Of a stretch of 64,000 nt of DNA, positions 10,475 to 23,983 are shown piece by piece (position 1 is the first letter of the stretch; every line of letters begins with the position of its first letter). Both the position numbers and the translations under genes were made by a program. The notes under the pieces are model-generated. The model worked only from the letters and a program-made list of their open reading frames with translations, did no database searches and was not told where the DNA came from. The stretch covers positions 3,247,501-3,311,500 of the forward strand of contig CM035230.1 in assembly GCA_020226215.1 (NCBI GenBank), read 5' to 3'. This stretch comes from Sindora glabra (lineage: Eukaryota > Streptophyta > Magnoliopsida > Fabales > Fabaceae).

Positions 10475-13400
10475 TATAATATCCTAAAATAGGATAAAAA
10501 ATATTAAATAGGTATTTTATTAGAAAGCACCTGAATCAGAAAATCTGATAGGGAAATTGAGTGAAATTCGAAAGAATCTTAAGAGTAATTTAAGTATGAG
10601 CCTAATTAGAATTTTTATGAAAACATTATTAAGAATAAAAATAGATAAAATTCCAATTAAAAAACTTAATAATAGGTTTAGAAAAATTCGCATAAGAATT
10701 TGTAGAAATTTCAAAACTTGAGTAAAATGAAAAGTGAGAAATTGAGCCAAAAATTAAACTTATTAATTTAAAAATTTTTAAGTTGATTAAAATCACAAAA
10801 TGAGTATGAAAGTTCCAAAATGAAGGGCTAAATAATGGCAAAAAATATCCAAAAAGTTAAGGGCAAAAGTGCAAGAAAGTGAAAAATTTGTGGCTATTTT
10901 GCAATAAACACTAATTGCCCTTTTAAAGTGACTTATTTCTATTGAATATTAGGGTAATTATTTTTTGGTTATTAAGGACACTTGCACATCCAAAGCAGCT
11001 AGCAAATTGTCCAAGATTTTTTCTCCAAATCCAATAAATAATAATAATAACAAAATTGTAAATTTTTTAATTAGCGTTTAAGGGTTTTATATATATGTGT
11101 GGGCCATTTTGAAACGGAAAAATTCTTCTCCTTTGGCTAACAAAATCATGAGAAGGGAGAGGAAATATGAAGAATTCAAGCCTTCATTTGTCTCTAAGAG
11201 GTATTAACATCTTTAAATTTTATAAGGTAACTTTCGATTTTCCCTTATTTTCTTCAAGAATTCATGATCCTTTTCTATTCTAAATGTATAAAATTCAATT
11301 TATTGTCATGAAACTCCTTTTTTGTTGTCTTAGAGGGAATTTGATGAAGACTTCAAGCCTTCATTTATCTCCAAGAGGTTCTCCAATTAACATATTTGAA
11401 TTTTGTAAGGTAACTTAGGATTTTCCCTTATTTTCTACAAGAATTCATGATCCTTTTCTTTTCTAAATGTATAAAATTCAATTTATTGTCATGAAACTCC
11501 TCTTTTGCTATCCCAAAAGGTTGTTGAAAATTAAAAAGTAAAGGAATTAAGGTGAGTGGCACTCCTTCTTATTCTAGGGTTGTTTTATGAAGATGATGAT
11601 ATCATTGATTCAAGTCTTCTCTAGAGATCAATATATTGGTGTTTGGTTTGATTTTTTTAAAGTTTTCCAAATGATAATATGATGGCTAGTTTTTAACATA
11701 TTGATATTGAGAGTGGTAGTAAAATAATTCATGGAAATTGTTAAGAAAGATGATGACACAAAATTGTTGGAAAAACAACAAATCTTTCAAGTGATGTTAA
11801 ATGGGGCTTTTTAGTTACCCTATGTATTTAAGGATTAGAAATTTTTAAAATTTCAACTCTTAATATTTTGAAGTCATATTTAGTGTTAGGATGATTGTAG
11901 ATGAAGTTGGGAATTTATAAAAATTTTTAGGTGCATGAAAAGTCAAGTTAGTGATGAAATATTTAAATGTGCCCATTTCAAAACCTTGTTCTAGTTAGTC
12001 TTGGATTTCAATTTTTTGGAGGCAACAAATAAATGAGAAAAACTTATGAAACTCCTTAGATATGGTATTTGGGATGTTAATAATCTTGTATTAAAATTTG
12101 ATGGCAAATGGAGTTAATTTGGTTGTCCAAATGATAGCCTTATTTTTATAACTCTAGTGTTGTCCAAAAATTTAAATTATGAATTCATGCCTTTAAAACA
12201 CTAGCAAAACCACAAAATTTATTGTAAAACACTTAATTTATCATTTATTTATTGTGTTAGGAATGTTGTGGTATAAATTTAAAAATAATTGGTTTCCATT
12301 TGATGGATAAATAGGGGCTTGGATTGCAAGTGTCCATGTGCTGTCCTATTTTTGAACTTCTCATTTGGGTTCTATATGAATAGTATCCATGGAGATAATT
12401 AATGAAATTTAATTATTATATCTTATGTCATAATATGTTATGAGTGTTAGAACAAATTATAGCAAAATTTTGAATTGATTTGAGAGCAATAAAGAGCTCC
12501 AAACCATGACAAATATATAAGTTTGATTGTGATTTTTTTTTAGAAATGTTGCAAAGGGATTTGAATGTATATAATAAATTGGTAAATAACATAAAATACT
12601 TATGGCATGATTGGTATTTAGCTATACCCATTGAAATGGATTAAATAATTGATGTTAAATATCCTATTATTGTTTATTATGAATTAAAAAGGAGAGAAAT
12701 AACATCCTTTGTAATGAAGGAAAGAAATGGTTAGTAGTGGAGGGAAAATATTGGTAGTTTTTAAGTCTAGGGTGGCGGTAGATAAGGTTGGATCAAATAT
12801 ATAAGATAAAACTTGTATGCTTATCATTGCCATTTTCCATAATAAAATTTAATGATATTGCACATAAGAAAATTTCTTCTTTAGACACTTGATAGCAATT
12901 ACACATAAAGAAAAGGCTAGTCATTTATAGTGAAGACTTTTTTTATAAGGTGATGAGTAGTCATTTACTGAGTATATTTTATACTCACTTTTTTGTTGTG
13001 TTAAAATAATTACTAGTATGGACCATGGAGCTAGCACAACATATTGATACTTATATTGAAACCTTCTATTCTTCTTATGGTACTTATGAGATACTCTTTT
13101 GATGTAAAATACACTAAATCCATGTAAATAGAAGAGTAGATTGCAAAATAGAGTAGATTGCAAAATAGAAATTAAACAAATATACTTAGAATTGAATCCT
13201 ATTATAATATATCCTTTGTATTGGGTTCCTCCTCCTGAGAGTTTTGCTAGTAATGGTGTTTACTCTTCTTCCATAGAATCAAACTCAGAAGAATGGAATC
13301 CAAATGGATCTAATTGATTCATTGTTATTTGTTATATTATGTAAATTATAGGTTTGTATGAAAATTTTTTTTGATGTGTATATGTATGTATATTAAACTT

Positions 13401-13579
13401 CAGAACTTATGATGTGAATAATTCTACATTCTATGTTTAGATGCTTGTGTCCTCTAATGATATTAATTTGATAAGGACATCAAAATAGTATAAAGGCTTG
13501 TAAAGATATTTATTTAATATGCTAGTACTAATTAGGTATCTTTACACTAGTTATAATAACTATAAAATGGGTTGTGACA
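10475..13579 (+). repeat. Gypsy LTR-3 (3.1 kb) inside the FAR1-like relic
   Basis: Starts TATAATATCC (a decayed TGTAATATCC) and ends GGTTGTGACA. The flanking pentamers ACAAT (10470-10474) and ACATT (13580-13584) agree at 4 of 5 positions and fall between FAR1-like codons AGMSAKQ and SESMNAFF. No internal retroelement sequence adjoins it, so it is a solo LTR. It resembles the LTR at 53830-59344 (compare 10530-10750 with 54490-54720, and 12300-13100 with 58560-59260). Confidence 0.82.
11166..11515 (+). repeat. Tandem duplication of about 175 bp within LTR-3
   Basis: 11166-11335 and 11344-11515 share long identical stretches, for example TATAAAATTCAATTTATTGT and TTCATGATCC. The unit begins near a CAAGCCTTCATTT motif. 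It lies downstream of a TATATATAT stretch near 11091-11098, so it may be duplicated transcribed LTR sequence. Confidence 0.8.
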
Positions 13580-14648
13580 ACATTGAAGTGAAAGCATGAA
13601 TGCCTTTTTTCACAGGTATATCAAGTCTAGCACGATATTGAAGCAATTTGTTGAACTATATGATCGTGCTCTACAAGATAATTTTGAACTAGAGAGCTTA
13701 GTAGATTTTAATTCATTGAATTCATCAATTCCTTGTGTGAGCCACTTCGGGTTTAAGTTCTAATTTAAAAATGCATTCACTAATGCAAAATTTAAAGAGT
13801 TCCAAGAGGAAGTAGCTTGAATGATGTTTTGTAATATTGACTTGGAAAAGTTTGAAGGCTCAATTTTAATATATTGTATTGAAAGTAAAAAGGTTTGTAA
13901 GATAATTAAATAGTTATCTTTTAGTGTTTTTTTCAATAAGGAAAACTTTGATTTATATTGTACTTGTCATTTATTGAGTTTAAGTGATTTTTATATAGAC
14001 TTATTCTTCCTTTGTTGAAACTTATAAGAAAAGTGAAGTTTATGCCATCTAAATATATTTTCTTTCTTCAGAGGAATGACTTGAAACAAAGGCATACATT
14101 AGCTAAAAGTAGCTCTAGTGATTTTAATGATAATGTTGAAGCACAACAATTGGATAAAATGTGTGGTATATGTTTTATGGAATTGCTTGTATAGGAATGA
14201 CTATTGATGATTATTTCAAGCTTGTGATGAAATGGATTCATAATTTAAAACCCAACCTAAGTAGTAGAGAAATATCCCTTAACAGTATTGAAGCACCACT
14301 AGTTGCATCAAATATGTTAATAAGTGCTAAACATGATATCGACAAGTTTATCGAATCATGGATTGTATAGCAAATCGATTAATCAATTTTCTAAATCATG
14401 AATCAAATTGAATTGTGAATTAGTAAGATTAAAAAAGAAATAAGAAAATAGTATGTTTTATTTTATGCATAACAAAATATAAGCATAGATGATGAAAAAT
14501 CATAAACTCAAGTCAAGAAGCTTAATATATTTCTAACATCATGAACTAAGAATTATAAATATAGGCTTTCAAAAGACTTAAGTCATATGGATTCAAAACA
14601 AACTTAAGATATCATAAAAAATAATATAATAATGAAGCATGCAAGGAT

Positions 14649-14880
14649 TCAATCTACTTCTTCATCTCCTTCCTCTTGAACTTCATTATTATCAATATCA
14701 TCATCAATGTCCTCATCATTAATGTCAACATCTACAATGTTATCTTCATCATCTTCTTCCAGTCTCATATTCTCTTCATTTTTCTATTCTTTTTCTTCAA
14801 TATCACAATTATCCTCTTCCTCCTCTTCAACTTGAATAATAGATTTTCCTTTTGCTTTTTTTATTTACTATAGCATTCAA
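14649..14880 (-). pseudogene. hAT transposase acidic C-terminal tail
   Basis: The minus strand reads IVNKKSKRK, then after a frameshift VEEEEEDNCDIEEKE and a long Asp/Glu-rich tail (IVDVDINDEDIDDDIDNN) to TGA at 14649-14651. Acidic tails of this sort end many plant hAT transposases of the DUF659 group. One internal TAG is present. LTR-1 separates it from the dimerisation domain. Confidence 0.75.
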
Positions 14881-14973
14881 GTTCCTTGGTCTTATAATGA
14901 AAAGTGTGGTTTTTCATTACTCTATTAATTCTCATATACTAACTACTTAAAATATAAGTTAGATGAAATACTA

Positions 14974-16929
14974 TGTCACGACCTTTCTTGATTGTAATTG
15001 GTGGGGATCCGTTATCGGTTTCCACAAGTCTTGATAAATTTTCACTTTTTCTATCAAAAGGGAGTTTCTAAATTTCAGGGGGACTTAAAAAAACTATTTT
15101 GATATTTTTTAGAAAAATAGACAAAGTCTTTCCTATTTTTAGACACTTCCCAAAAGTCACATGCCCTATAATATAACACCCATTTATGTCTAGACACGGT
15201 AGTGATCACACCTACACACAATACAATACAATACAGTTTCAGATTTATGCACACATAAACAATCCAATACATCATATAAATTAATGAATTCCTTTTTGAA
15301 TGCTGCTTGCATTCCTAATTATCAAATCTTTCTAGCAACGCGGTCTTGTTTCTCCATGGATGCAATAATAAACTTAAATATGCTCCCCAAAAATTTGAAA
15401 ACATTGAAGATACAATAGAGTGAGTTTATAAGAATTCAATGAGCATATATCTACCAATATTTTGTAAGCAATTAATTTTTTATATAACAATCATAAACTA
15501 ATTAGGTATCAAATTGAAAGTGATAGCAAACCTATTTCTTAAATTTTCTGAAATATATGAAATCATGTTATGAAATGAGAGTTCACCTGCACAAGACTTA
15601 ACTTTATTTCCTACAACACAATTATAGAAATCTCAACTTTTAGTTAGATCTCAATATCATAAACTACCCATTTCAAGTAGGTATCACACACACAAACAAC
15701 CATTAAGGCTCAAATACAAACGAATCATCACAATCACATCAAATCTTTGTAATCATGTCAGATAATGATATTCAAACACAAGCAGAAACTCCAATATATA
15801 TAATGTCACGTAATAGTTATAATGGCCATACATGTGATCACTATCTAATTTCAAGGCATTTTTATGCCTTCTTAATTATTCGTTAAGAATTTTCTCATCT
15901 AACTCTTAGATCAATCTGATATCCTTCATAACTATTCATAAAAAATTTACCGTCCACCTTTCACATCATAATTCCATTACTGTTCACAATTTTTAAGATC
16001 ATTGCTATATGCAATTTACAACTTCCAATGCCATCCATGGCCGAATTTACAAATAATATATACATGAGATCTTAACTCTCAAATCACATTTCACATTATG
16101 ATTTCTAGTATACTAATGATAAAGAGTTCAACCATAAATATTCAATAATCATTAATAATCTCATCATGCTTCCATTGCACACTTTGATCCATTAACATAC
16201 ACATAAAGACAGATATATACATACAAGAATATAGATTCAGTACTATCAGTGAGAAGAACATAATTCACAATAATTAAACTATATTTTATATAAGTAAAAG
16301 TTTAATGGTGAGATATATACTCACTTATTGGTGCTAATCCACCTTTGAAAGTTCTGACGCATCACTGTCATTTTTTTTTCATGTTTTTCTCCTGATATCA
16401 CCATTCACAAAAATAAACTATAATGATATAAACATTGCTCGTATCCTTTCCACATATTATAAATCCTTAGTTACAATATAGTACAATAGCATTCCTTATT
16501 ACTTCCAATATTAATTGATACTCCAATTATATCATGTACTCATCTTAAATTCTAGCTTTCCTTACATTTTCAAGATTAACTCACAAAATCAACTGTTATA
16601 TCTAATGATCTTTGTATCAAACTTATGTAAGCGAAAATATTAAAACATAATGCTCCTCGTAAACTTCATTTACATTATTTTATCAATTTAAATCACCATT
16701 CTTTTATTTATTTTGAAAATCACCATAAAGAAATCATAACTTCCATGAATGAAGGTTTTCCCCAATCAAGCTTTAAATACCAAAATATTAAAAATTTTAT
16801 GCCATAAGAATATCCACTAGAGCAGAAACTAAAGAAAAGCAAACATGTGCAACACATGCATACTGTCCTGACCGTACTTATTTTGTTTGGCATATAGGAT
16901 ACCTGAGTTAAATCTCAAGCTATGTAACA

Positions 16930-16969
<40 letters not shown>

Positions 16970-18413
16970 TTCCTTTTTAATCTCACCGTCTCTCTCTCTC
17001 TTTGGTTTTATACGGAACTCCCTTAATTCTTTTTAAGCAGCACCAGCTTTTCTCTCTCTCTCTGAACCTGCACCGCCTCTTTCCCTGTCTTCCTTCTCCT
17101 CTCATCTCCCTTTCTGGACATTGGTTAAGGGTTGTATAGCTGAAAAAGCCTAGCTTAACTAGGATCTAAACCAAACTTGATATCTGATTCAAACCAAGTC
17201 CATCGTCAAATTAAGTGCAACATGTTAACTTTACTCGCTAATATGAGGATATTAATCATCCTCACTATAGAAATAGTACCCAACCCCAGTTCAGCGTTGC
17301 AAAGTGTAGCTGACGAGCTCATTTTATATGATCAAGAACCCAAGTAAATATAAAATGCAAAAGACTTGCAAGATAAGCAAAATAACTAACGAACTGACCC
17401 GTTACGCCCAAGCATTTGCTCTGTCCTATACCCAGTAGCCATCTCGAAGATACTATGAACATATAAGATGGTCCGGCTCGTTGGCATGCTTTCAGCCACG
17501 ATTGAAGGGATGCTATCAGCATCAAGCGGCTGGTGACGGAACAGCAGCTAGGACGGGCGCAGTTCCAGCCAAACCAAACCCGAAAGACGAAGAAAGGAGA
17601 AGAAGAGAGGGAGGACGCACGGAAAGGGGAGGAGCAGCTCGGGTGGTGAAGAAAGAAAGGGGAAATGGTGGAGGGGAGTAGATAGGGAAGGAGCTCGGGC
17701 TGTGAGAGTAGAAGAGAGGGAACCCGTGTGTGCAGAAAAGAAGAGAAGCTAGTCAAAGGAAACAAGAAGTCTGCACCTGAAGTTGGGGAGAAAGTGTGGA
17801 AGCTGCTGGAAAATTATTTTTTCCTCAAAAGAAACAGTGGAGCAAGTCGGTGAGAGGAGGTAACAGCAATAAGGATAAAAAATAAAACCAAAAACTGGAC
17901 AAAAAGTGCTACTGTCCGAAAAGGAGAAAATCTAATCCTAGCCATAAGATTTGCATAAAAACAGTCTAAGGAGAAAAATAATTAGATTTGACACTAACAA
18001 AGTTTAATTATGTAACTTAATTTTAACCACTTATGCTTCCTACTTAATTTACTTTTCCCAAATAATTTTGATAAATTTTAAAATTCTAAAAATAATTATT
18101 TTATACTTTTCACAATTCTCAGAAATAATATATCAAATGTACACAAATCATTCTATAAGTTCTTACATTCACAATTATTAAAATTATTCTTATCCTATGA
18201 AAATTTTTCTTGTAACATTATTTTAATCAAGTTTCGTATCAATAATCGCCATAAAATAAAGTAAATATATCTCAAACATTATCATCTATATTATTTTAAT
18301 ATTCCAAAATCCATCAATCCAAATAATAATTTAAAATTTATATTATCCAAATAAATAACTTATCTATAACTCTCAGAATTATAAAATTTTTTATTTAATC
18401 CAGGGATATAAAA
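14974..18413 (-). repeat. Gypsy LTR-1 (3.4 kb, minus strand)
   Basis: The + strand begins TGTCACGACC (reverse complement of the LTR 3' end) and ends CCAGGGATATAAAA, a decayed form of the GGGATATTACA end seen in its relative LTR-2. Similarity to LTR-2 is plain in the first 400 bp (GGATCC, ATCGGTTTCCA, CTCCATGGATGC). Flanking pentamers TACTA and TACCT match only partly. It separates the hAT tail from its dimerisation domain. Open frames at 17319-17765 belong to this LTR and are not genes. Confidence 0.8.
16930..16970. repeat. ATT microsatellite
   Basis: About 13 uninterrupted ATT units inside LTR-1, followed by CTCTCTCTCT-rich sequence near 16992-17000 and 17052-17062. Confidence 0.95.
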
Positions 18414-18419
18414 TACCTC

Positions 18420-19219
18420 CTCTTCTTTTTTCTATTACTAGGAGCTTTCATCAAGGTTGAAGCTTTTAGGAACATCCATCCATGAATTATCTTCCTGCAA
18501 GTAAGGATTATTATTTTTTGGATATCTACACATTATTCAATTCCATATCCGATATGCAAATAAGATTATAAGTATTTTCACTTTCCTTTCTTATCTTTTG
18601 TCTCATTTCAAGTTAGAGATTATACTTGACAAGCACTAATATATTCAATTTTTGTTGTGCTAAACAATTTCTTCTCTTTGAATGCATTTAGTCAAATGTG
18701 CTCTAATTTCTTTTACATCCAGCAACACTACTAAAGAGCTAAACTTATGGCTAAACTTTGTAATTCCTTGCACTTTTCAACAAATGATTCCTACCAAGGA
18801 GTTGTGAAAGTTAAAAACAAATTATAAGCTAGTTAAAAAAATCCACAAATTATAAAGTAAAAATTAACTTTGATTAATTAACAATTATTAAAATTAATTA
18901 CTTGAGTACCTCTTATCTTGAGTTGCAATTATCATGCTTATTTCAAAAAGCCCTTGAACCCTTGTAAATGTTTAATTTGTTCATCAATTAGAAGTCTTTG
19001 TCTTATGTTGGTAAACATCCTTTCAAGTGTGGTTTACAAACCTAATCTCACTTCACTATTCACATTGAAGTTAGGGTCATAATGGTACCTAACAAGTTAA
19101 AAAAAAAGTAAAAATTTGTAATTGCAATAAAGAATCCAAAGGTATTAAATTTAAATATTTGATGTAACTTACATAGGATTAAGAAAGTAAGACGCCACAA
19201 GGAGAGGTCTATGAAGTTA
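18420..19219 (-). pseudogene. hAT transposase C-terminal catalytic and dimerisation exons
   Basis: The minus strand from 19219 reads HRPLLVASYFLNP. An 84-bp intron with GTAAGT and TTAG borders (19089-19172) follows, then YHYDPNFNVNSEVRLGL, then LERMFTNIRQRLLIDEQIK. A second intron ends TTGGTAG near 18800. The hAT dimerisation block follows: ESFVEKCKELQSLAIS, SSVAGCKRN, MHSKRRNCLAQQKLN. Stops at ...GL* and in the invariant RNW (TGG to TAG) show decay. Introns are still recognisable. Confidence 0.87.
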
Positions 19220-20260
19220 TATAATGCACATCACAATGTACTAAAATTGTATTAAAACTAGTTGTTGAAAAATAATATTGTATAGTGGCATAAGCAGGTC
19301 GTATTCCTAGTGATCTTTCAATTTTACCTTTTTTGAATTAATTCCTAACAATACCTATACAATTTTTAAATTATTTATGCAGTGAAAACATAAAGAATTA
19401 ATGCAATAGAATGCAATGCAACAAAATGCTATATAGAAATAGAATCAAAATTAGAATCAGAATCAGAATGCAATGATGTGCTGTATGTAGAACAAAATTA
19501 GAATGGAGGGGGGGAGAATTAAATAATATAATAAGCACGAAATTAAAGCACAAGATAAAAGCAAAATAGAAATAAAATAGAAGAGAATTTAATGGAATTA
19601 AATAGTCAATTTAAAAAAATTGAGAGCTTTAAATTGGATTAATCATAGATCAATTAAGATTTGACTTTTTTATAATTAATTCTTCAACCTTGAATACCCG
19701 AAATTCCTGCAATAATTTATGAATTCTTCGCTAGGCAATCATCTAGGATTTGATTAGTTAAGATTAGTTGAATTAAGCAATCGCTATAATCCTTAAACTA
19801 GATTAAAATTGATTTATGAATAGAATTAAGTTAATTTGAGAAATCAAATTAGAAATCTCCAAATTAATCCCTCAACCCTTTATCCCTAAGCATAAAATTA
19901 TGATTTATCAACTATAATTTCATATCAAAATAGCAAAGAAAATCAGAAATCACAAGGGTGAATATTAATTATATCAAATCAACATCCAACACAAGGAATC
20001 TTAACACTTTTAGCACAAGTAAATAGAGAAAGGAAAAAATTAATTAAGAAAGGTTAACATTACAAATTATGATCTCATAATCCGCAAGAGGAGAGTCTCA
20101 ACTCCTTGAATCAACCATGAATTTAGGCTTTTATTGATGAGGAACGAAAAGAGCTAGAAGAAGAAACGAGTTGGCTGCTAAATGAATTTGTTTGTAATTT
20201 TGAATATATGATTCTCTTCAGCCCTCTTACTCATTTATATAAATTGATTAGCCTAAAACC

Positions 20261-20265
20261 TTATT
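20261..20265. repeat. TSD of LTR-2, left copy
   Basis: TTATT; identical copy at 35397-35401. Confidence 0.85.
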
Positions 20266-22710
20266 TGTCACGACCCACTTTTGATCGTGATCGGCGTGGA
20301 TCCCGATACCGGTTTCCATAAGCCTTAACTATTATTACTCTTTCTATCTGATGAAAATCTCTAAATTACAAGAAGGGATTTTAAAATTTTCACTCTGAAT
20401 TTTAGTAGAAAAATAGATAAAATCTCTCCTATTTTTGGATACTTTTTAAAGGCAACACACCCTATGATTTAATACCTATGTAATTTCCACTTATGACAAA
20501 ATCAACATACACACAGAACAATCCAATTTCACACTTATAAACATACAATCAATTCATCATATCATATAATTCATCAAAACTCTATTTAACTGCTGATTCT
20601 AATTCCAATTGTCAAATCCCTTACTAAGGCAGTCTTTGATTCTCCATGGATGCTAACCTGAAAACATTAGTATAAAAATAAAAGAGTGAGTTTCACAAAC
20701 TTAGTGAGTATATAACTACCACTAACTTGTAAGTCATCAAATTAGGTATATTAAAAGTAATAGCAAATCAATTTCTGAATTCTTGAAATATATGAAATCA
20801 TATTCTATAATGGAGATTCACGTGTACATGAGTGAAACTTTATTCCATGTAACATAATCATAGGAGTCTCAATTTTCTATTAGAATTCATGATCATGTAC
20901 TACCCATTCCGGGTAGACATTGCTCACAAATAACCATTAAAGCTCGAATACAAACAAATCATCACAATCGCGGCATTAATACAAGTTAATTATAAATAGT
21001 CATATGATGTCACATATTCGAATATAGTAAACATACATATAGTTACTTTATAGTATCAAAGTCAATTTTTATATCTCTCTCAATTATTAGCCAGGAATTT
21101 CTCGTTTGACTCTTGAATCAATATCATATCCATCTCATATAATTCGTCAGTAATTTCCATTTGACTTTCATATCATTTCCTTATCATAAATCACAATATC
21201 CGATATCATTGCTCTAATACAGTTCATAATTTTTCAATGCCTCATAAGGCTCAATTCACAATATAATAAATTCGTTGACGCTTCACTTTAATCGTATCAA
21301 CAGGTCTAATACAAACCCACATGATTAATTATTTCATGATTATAGGCAATAAAAGCAAATAACATTATCATAATATGATCTATTGTAACTCTATCACGAT
21401 TAATCAAATGGTAACTAATAACAACATCACGTTTCTGTGGTGCCCTTTAATCATTTACTAATTATACTTATTCTATGAAACTGAATTTATGCATGAATAT
21501 CATTTTCTATTAAAATAAAGATCATTGGTGAGAAATATATTCATCTAATGTTACTGATCTACTCTGGAAATTCCCAAAGCTTCCATATTCATTCCTTCAC
21601 CCTTTTTCCTCTTAGATTTCTTAAGGCTAATCGAAACTCACTCCAGTGAAAATAAAATAGAATAGTAGCTCATAGCTGCTGTCAGAAACATGATTCGGCC
21701 TCCTTGCTCCAACAGAGCTATGCTAACAAGAGGGGAGCCCTAGCTCGTGAACCTCCTTACTGGTCATCAACAATTCAACCGATGGCTTAGAGGTACAGTA
21801 GCAACTGATTCCCGGGCTGATGGCATCAAAACTTGCCACGAGAAGTGCAATACGAATGGTAGTTTTCAGAAAAATTTCTAAAACACCAGCATGGCAGTTT
21901 GCGGCTGAAGACGAAGGACATGGTGATTAAGCAAGGATTTCAACACCTGAGTCATCAAACTTGCCAGTTTGCTATTGTTTCCAACTCTTTTGTGAGCTTG
22001 CTGTCTCCTCTTACGGGCACAACCAATAACCGAATGGAGACGGTGGGCAATAGAGAGGGATAGAAAACCATGACAGGGGAACAGTGTTGAGCTAACGTGC
22101 AGCAGCTCGATCTACTGTTCTCTTCTCGGTCACAGTTGCTTCTCCATGGCTGGGAACCGCCACCGAACAACAGCAGTTCATAATGGTGGCTGCAACACAT
22201 GAAAGCCAATGAAATAGAGACTGCGATGGCATTACAGTTTCAAAGAGCCCAAAGACTAAGACCAGCTGGTGAGAGGAGGACAGTAGCGTTGGCAGCATTT
22301 CCATGTTCTAGAGAGAGGGAGACAGTGATGGGAGAAGGTACCAGTTAAAACCAAATATGAGAGGCGGTATGAAAGAAAATAGAGAAGCTGTTGGAGTCCG
22401 AGAGAGAGATATATATATTGACTAAAAAGAAAAGTAAGTCATAAGTAGCAGGGAGATAAATACAAAATTTCTGGATTGAAGAATAGTTGTATCCGGTGCA
22501 AAATAAGGCAAGTAAAACAATAGAAGAGAGGCGGTGAGAGAAGATGCAGCAGCAAAATAAAAATTAGGTAAAGAGACAAGAAAAAGAGGCGGTGACATGC
22601 GTAGAGAGGGGGAGTGCCGCGTAGCTTTTAAGTGAGAAGAGGAGTCCAGAAAATAGTGAAAAGGAGGGAGAGGGCAAAAGTATCATTTTACTGTTTTTTC
22701 GAAAATTTAT

Positions 22711-22755
22711 TTCTGTTTTATCGTTGTTCGAAAATATATTATCAAAATACGAGTG
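22711..22755. repeat. MULE terminal inverted repeat, left
   Basis: Begins TTCTGTTTTATCG and pairs with 34865-34908. Immediately inside, 22765-22855 is GC-rich with GGCGCC and GGTGCC words and contains GGGCGCCATTCAAAATGGC, which recurs (complement) in the right end. Confidence 0.85.
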
Positions 22756-23983
22756 GTGGTCGGAGGCACCAGGCTGGAAGGTGTCCTCGGAGAGGAGGTG
22801 CCAGTCCAGATGGCGCCTCCGATGTGCTCTGAGGGCGCCATTCAAAATGGCTCCCTTACTCTGTTTTTTAAAAATAAATAATATGTAAATTTGGTGCCAT
22901 TTCAAAATAAAAATTTTAAAAATAAATAATATATGATTGTGACTCAAAATAAATTTTTAAAAGTAAATTACTCATTTCATAATTATATTTGATACTATAA
23001 AAAAATATTTTATTCGACTTTGATATTTAATACATTAATTTATTATAGGAATTAAATAAGAAAGTAGTTAATGATAATAATATATTTAATAAAAATAATA
23101 AATATTTAGTAAATAATTAAATATTATTAAAATAAAAGATAGGATCAATAAAGAATAATTACGTAATTTATATTAATATCTCTCAAAGATTCAATGACAC
23201 TTAATATTTATCTTTTTTCGGAATTGTATACTTCCACCGTTCGGAATTATAATATTACAAGTAATTATTTAATACTTTATTACACATAAGCAAATTTATT
23301 GAATTATTCAATAATATTCTTTATATACGAAGTTGAAGATAGTTGAAAATGAAAAGAAATATAACGAAATAAATATATTTCCTTTTATTTTGTATTTATT
23401 CCAATAATATTCTTACTACTTTGTATTTATTTCAATAAAATTATTTTTATTTTGTAACAAAATAAATACGAAATAACGAAGTTGAAGATAGTTAGAAGTA
23501 AAAAAAAATATGATTATTTCGTTGCAATAATCTTTTCATTTTGTAATGAAATTAAAATTATAACATGAATTAATTCCTTTGTATTTCATCACAATGATAA
23601 AATATTTTGACAACGAGATGTGGAACATGGAATAATCCTTATCATTAGAATAAAATAAACACACATTATTGTAAAAAATTTGTAATTAATTTATGTTTGT
23701 TAATAATTTATAATAATTAAAGTTATGAAAATAAAATACCAGAGGAGAGAATAAAATTCTAGTTAGAAGGATGTAATTAGAAAAAATAGCATATATTTGA
23801 TGCGTTATATGAGAATTGAATTGATTATGTATTTGTGAGAAGAATTGATAATTAAAATTGATATAAGTACCTACGCAAGAAGATAAAAATATCGTAATAA
23901 TCAAAACCATCATAAATGTTGATGTTTGGTAATAAAGTAGTAAGATAAATGTGCATAAATATACAATAAACATAAAAAGAAAG

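Larger units (their letters stand above)
9995..14350 (+). pseudogene. FAR1/FRS-like MULE transposase relic, split by an LTR
   Basis: The + strand reads the MULE-domain core shared by FAR1-related sequences and Jittery-type transposases: SQSLLLGYALLDTRTFIWLL (about 10045-10105), then NAIKVVFPKALHRKCLWHIM and HHWVPIYVRNTFLAGMSA up to 10474. After the LTR it resumes at 13580 with SESMNAFFHRYIKS, TILKQFVELYDRAL and FNSLNSSIPCVSHFGF. A decayed SWIM-like zinc finger region (YCTCHLL, about 13955) and the C-terminal block MPSKYIFFLQRNDLKQRHT (14040-14100) follow. The N-terminal FAR1 DNA-binding region is missing, and several stops and frameshifts are present. Domesticated FAR1 proteins act in light signalling, but this decayed copy cannot be one. 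Confidence 0.83.

Noticed and set aside
14355..14410. Firm terminal inverted repeat of the hAT relic
   Set aside because: AT-rich words resemble those near 42110-42160, but no 8-bp TSD could be matched, so the outer boundaries are left open.
17319..17765. 148-codon minus-strand frame, Ser/Leu/Pro rich
   Set aside because: It falls within LTR-1, matches no known protein, and its composition reflects purine-rich DNA on the other strand.
21955..22947. Several 60-127 codon frames
   Set aside because: They lie in LTR-2 and the left MULE terminus, overlap in different frames and show no protein family signal.
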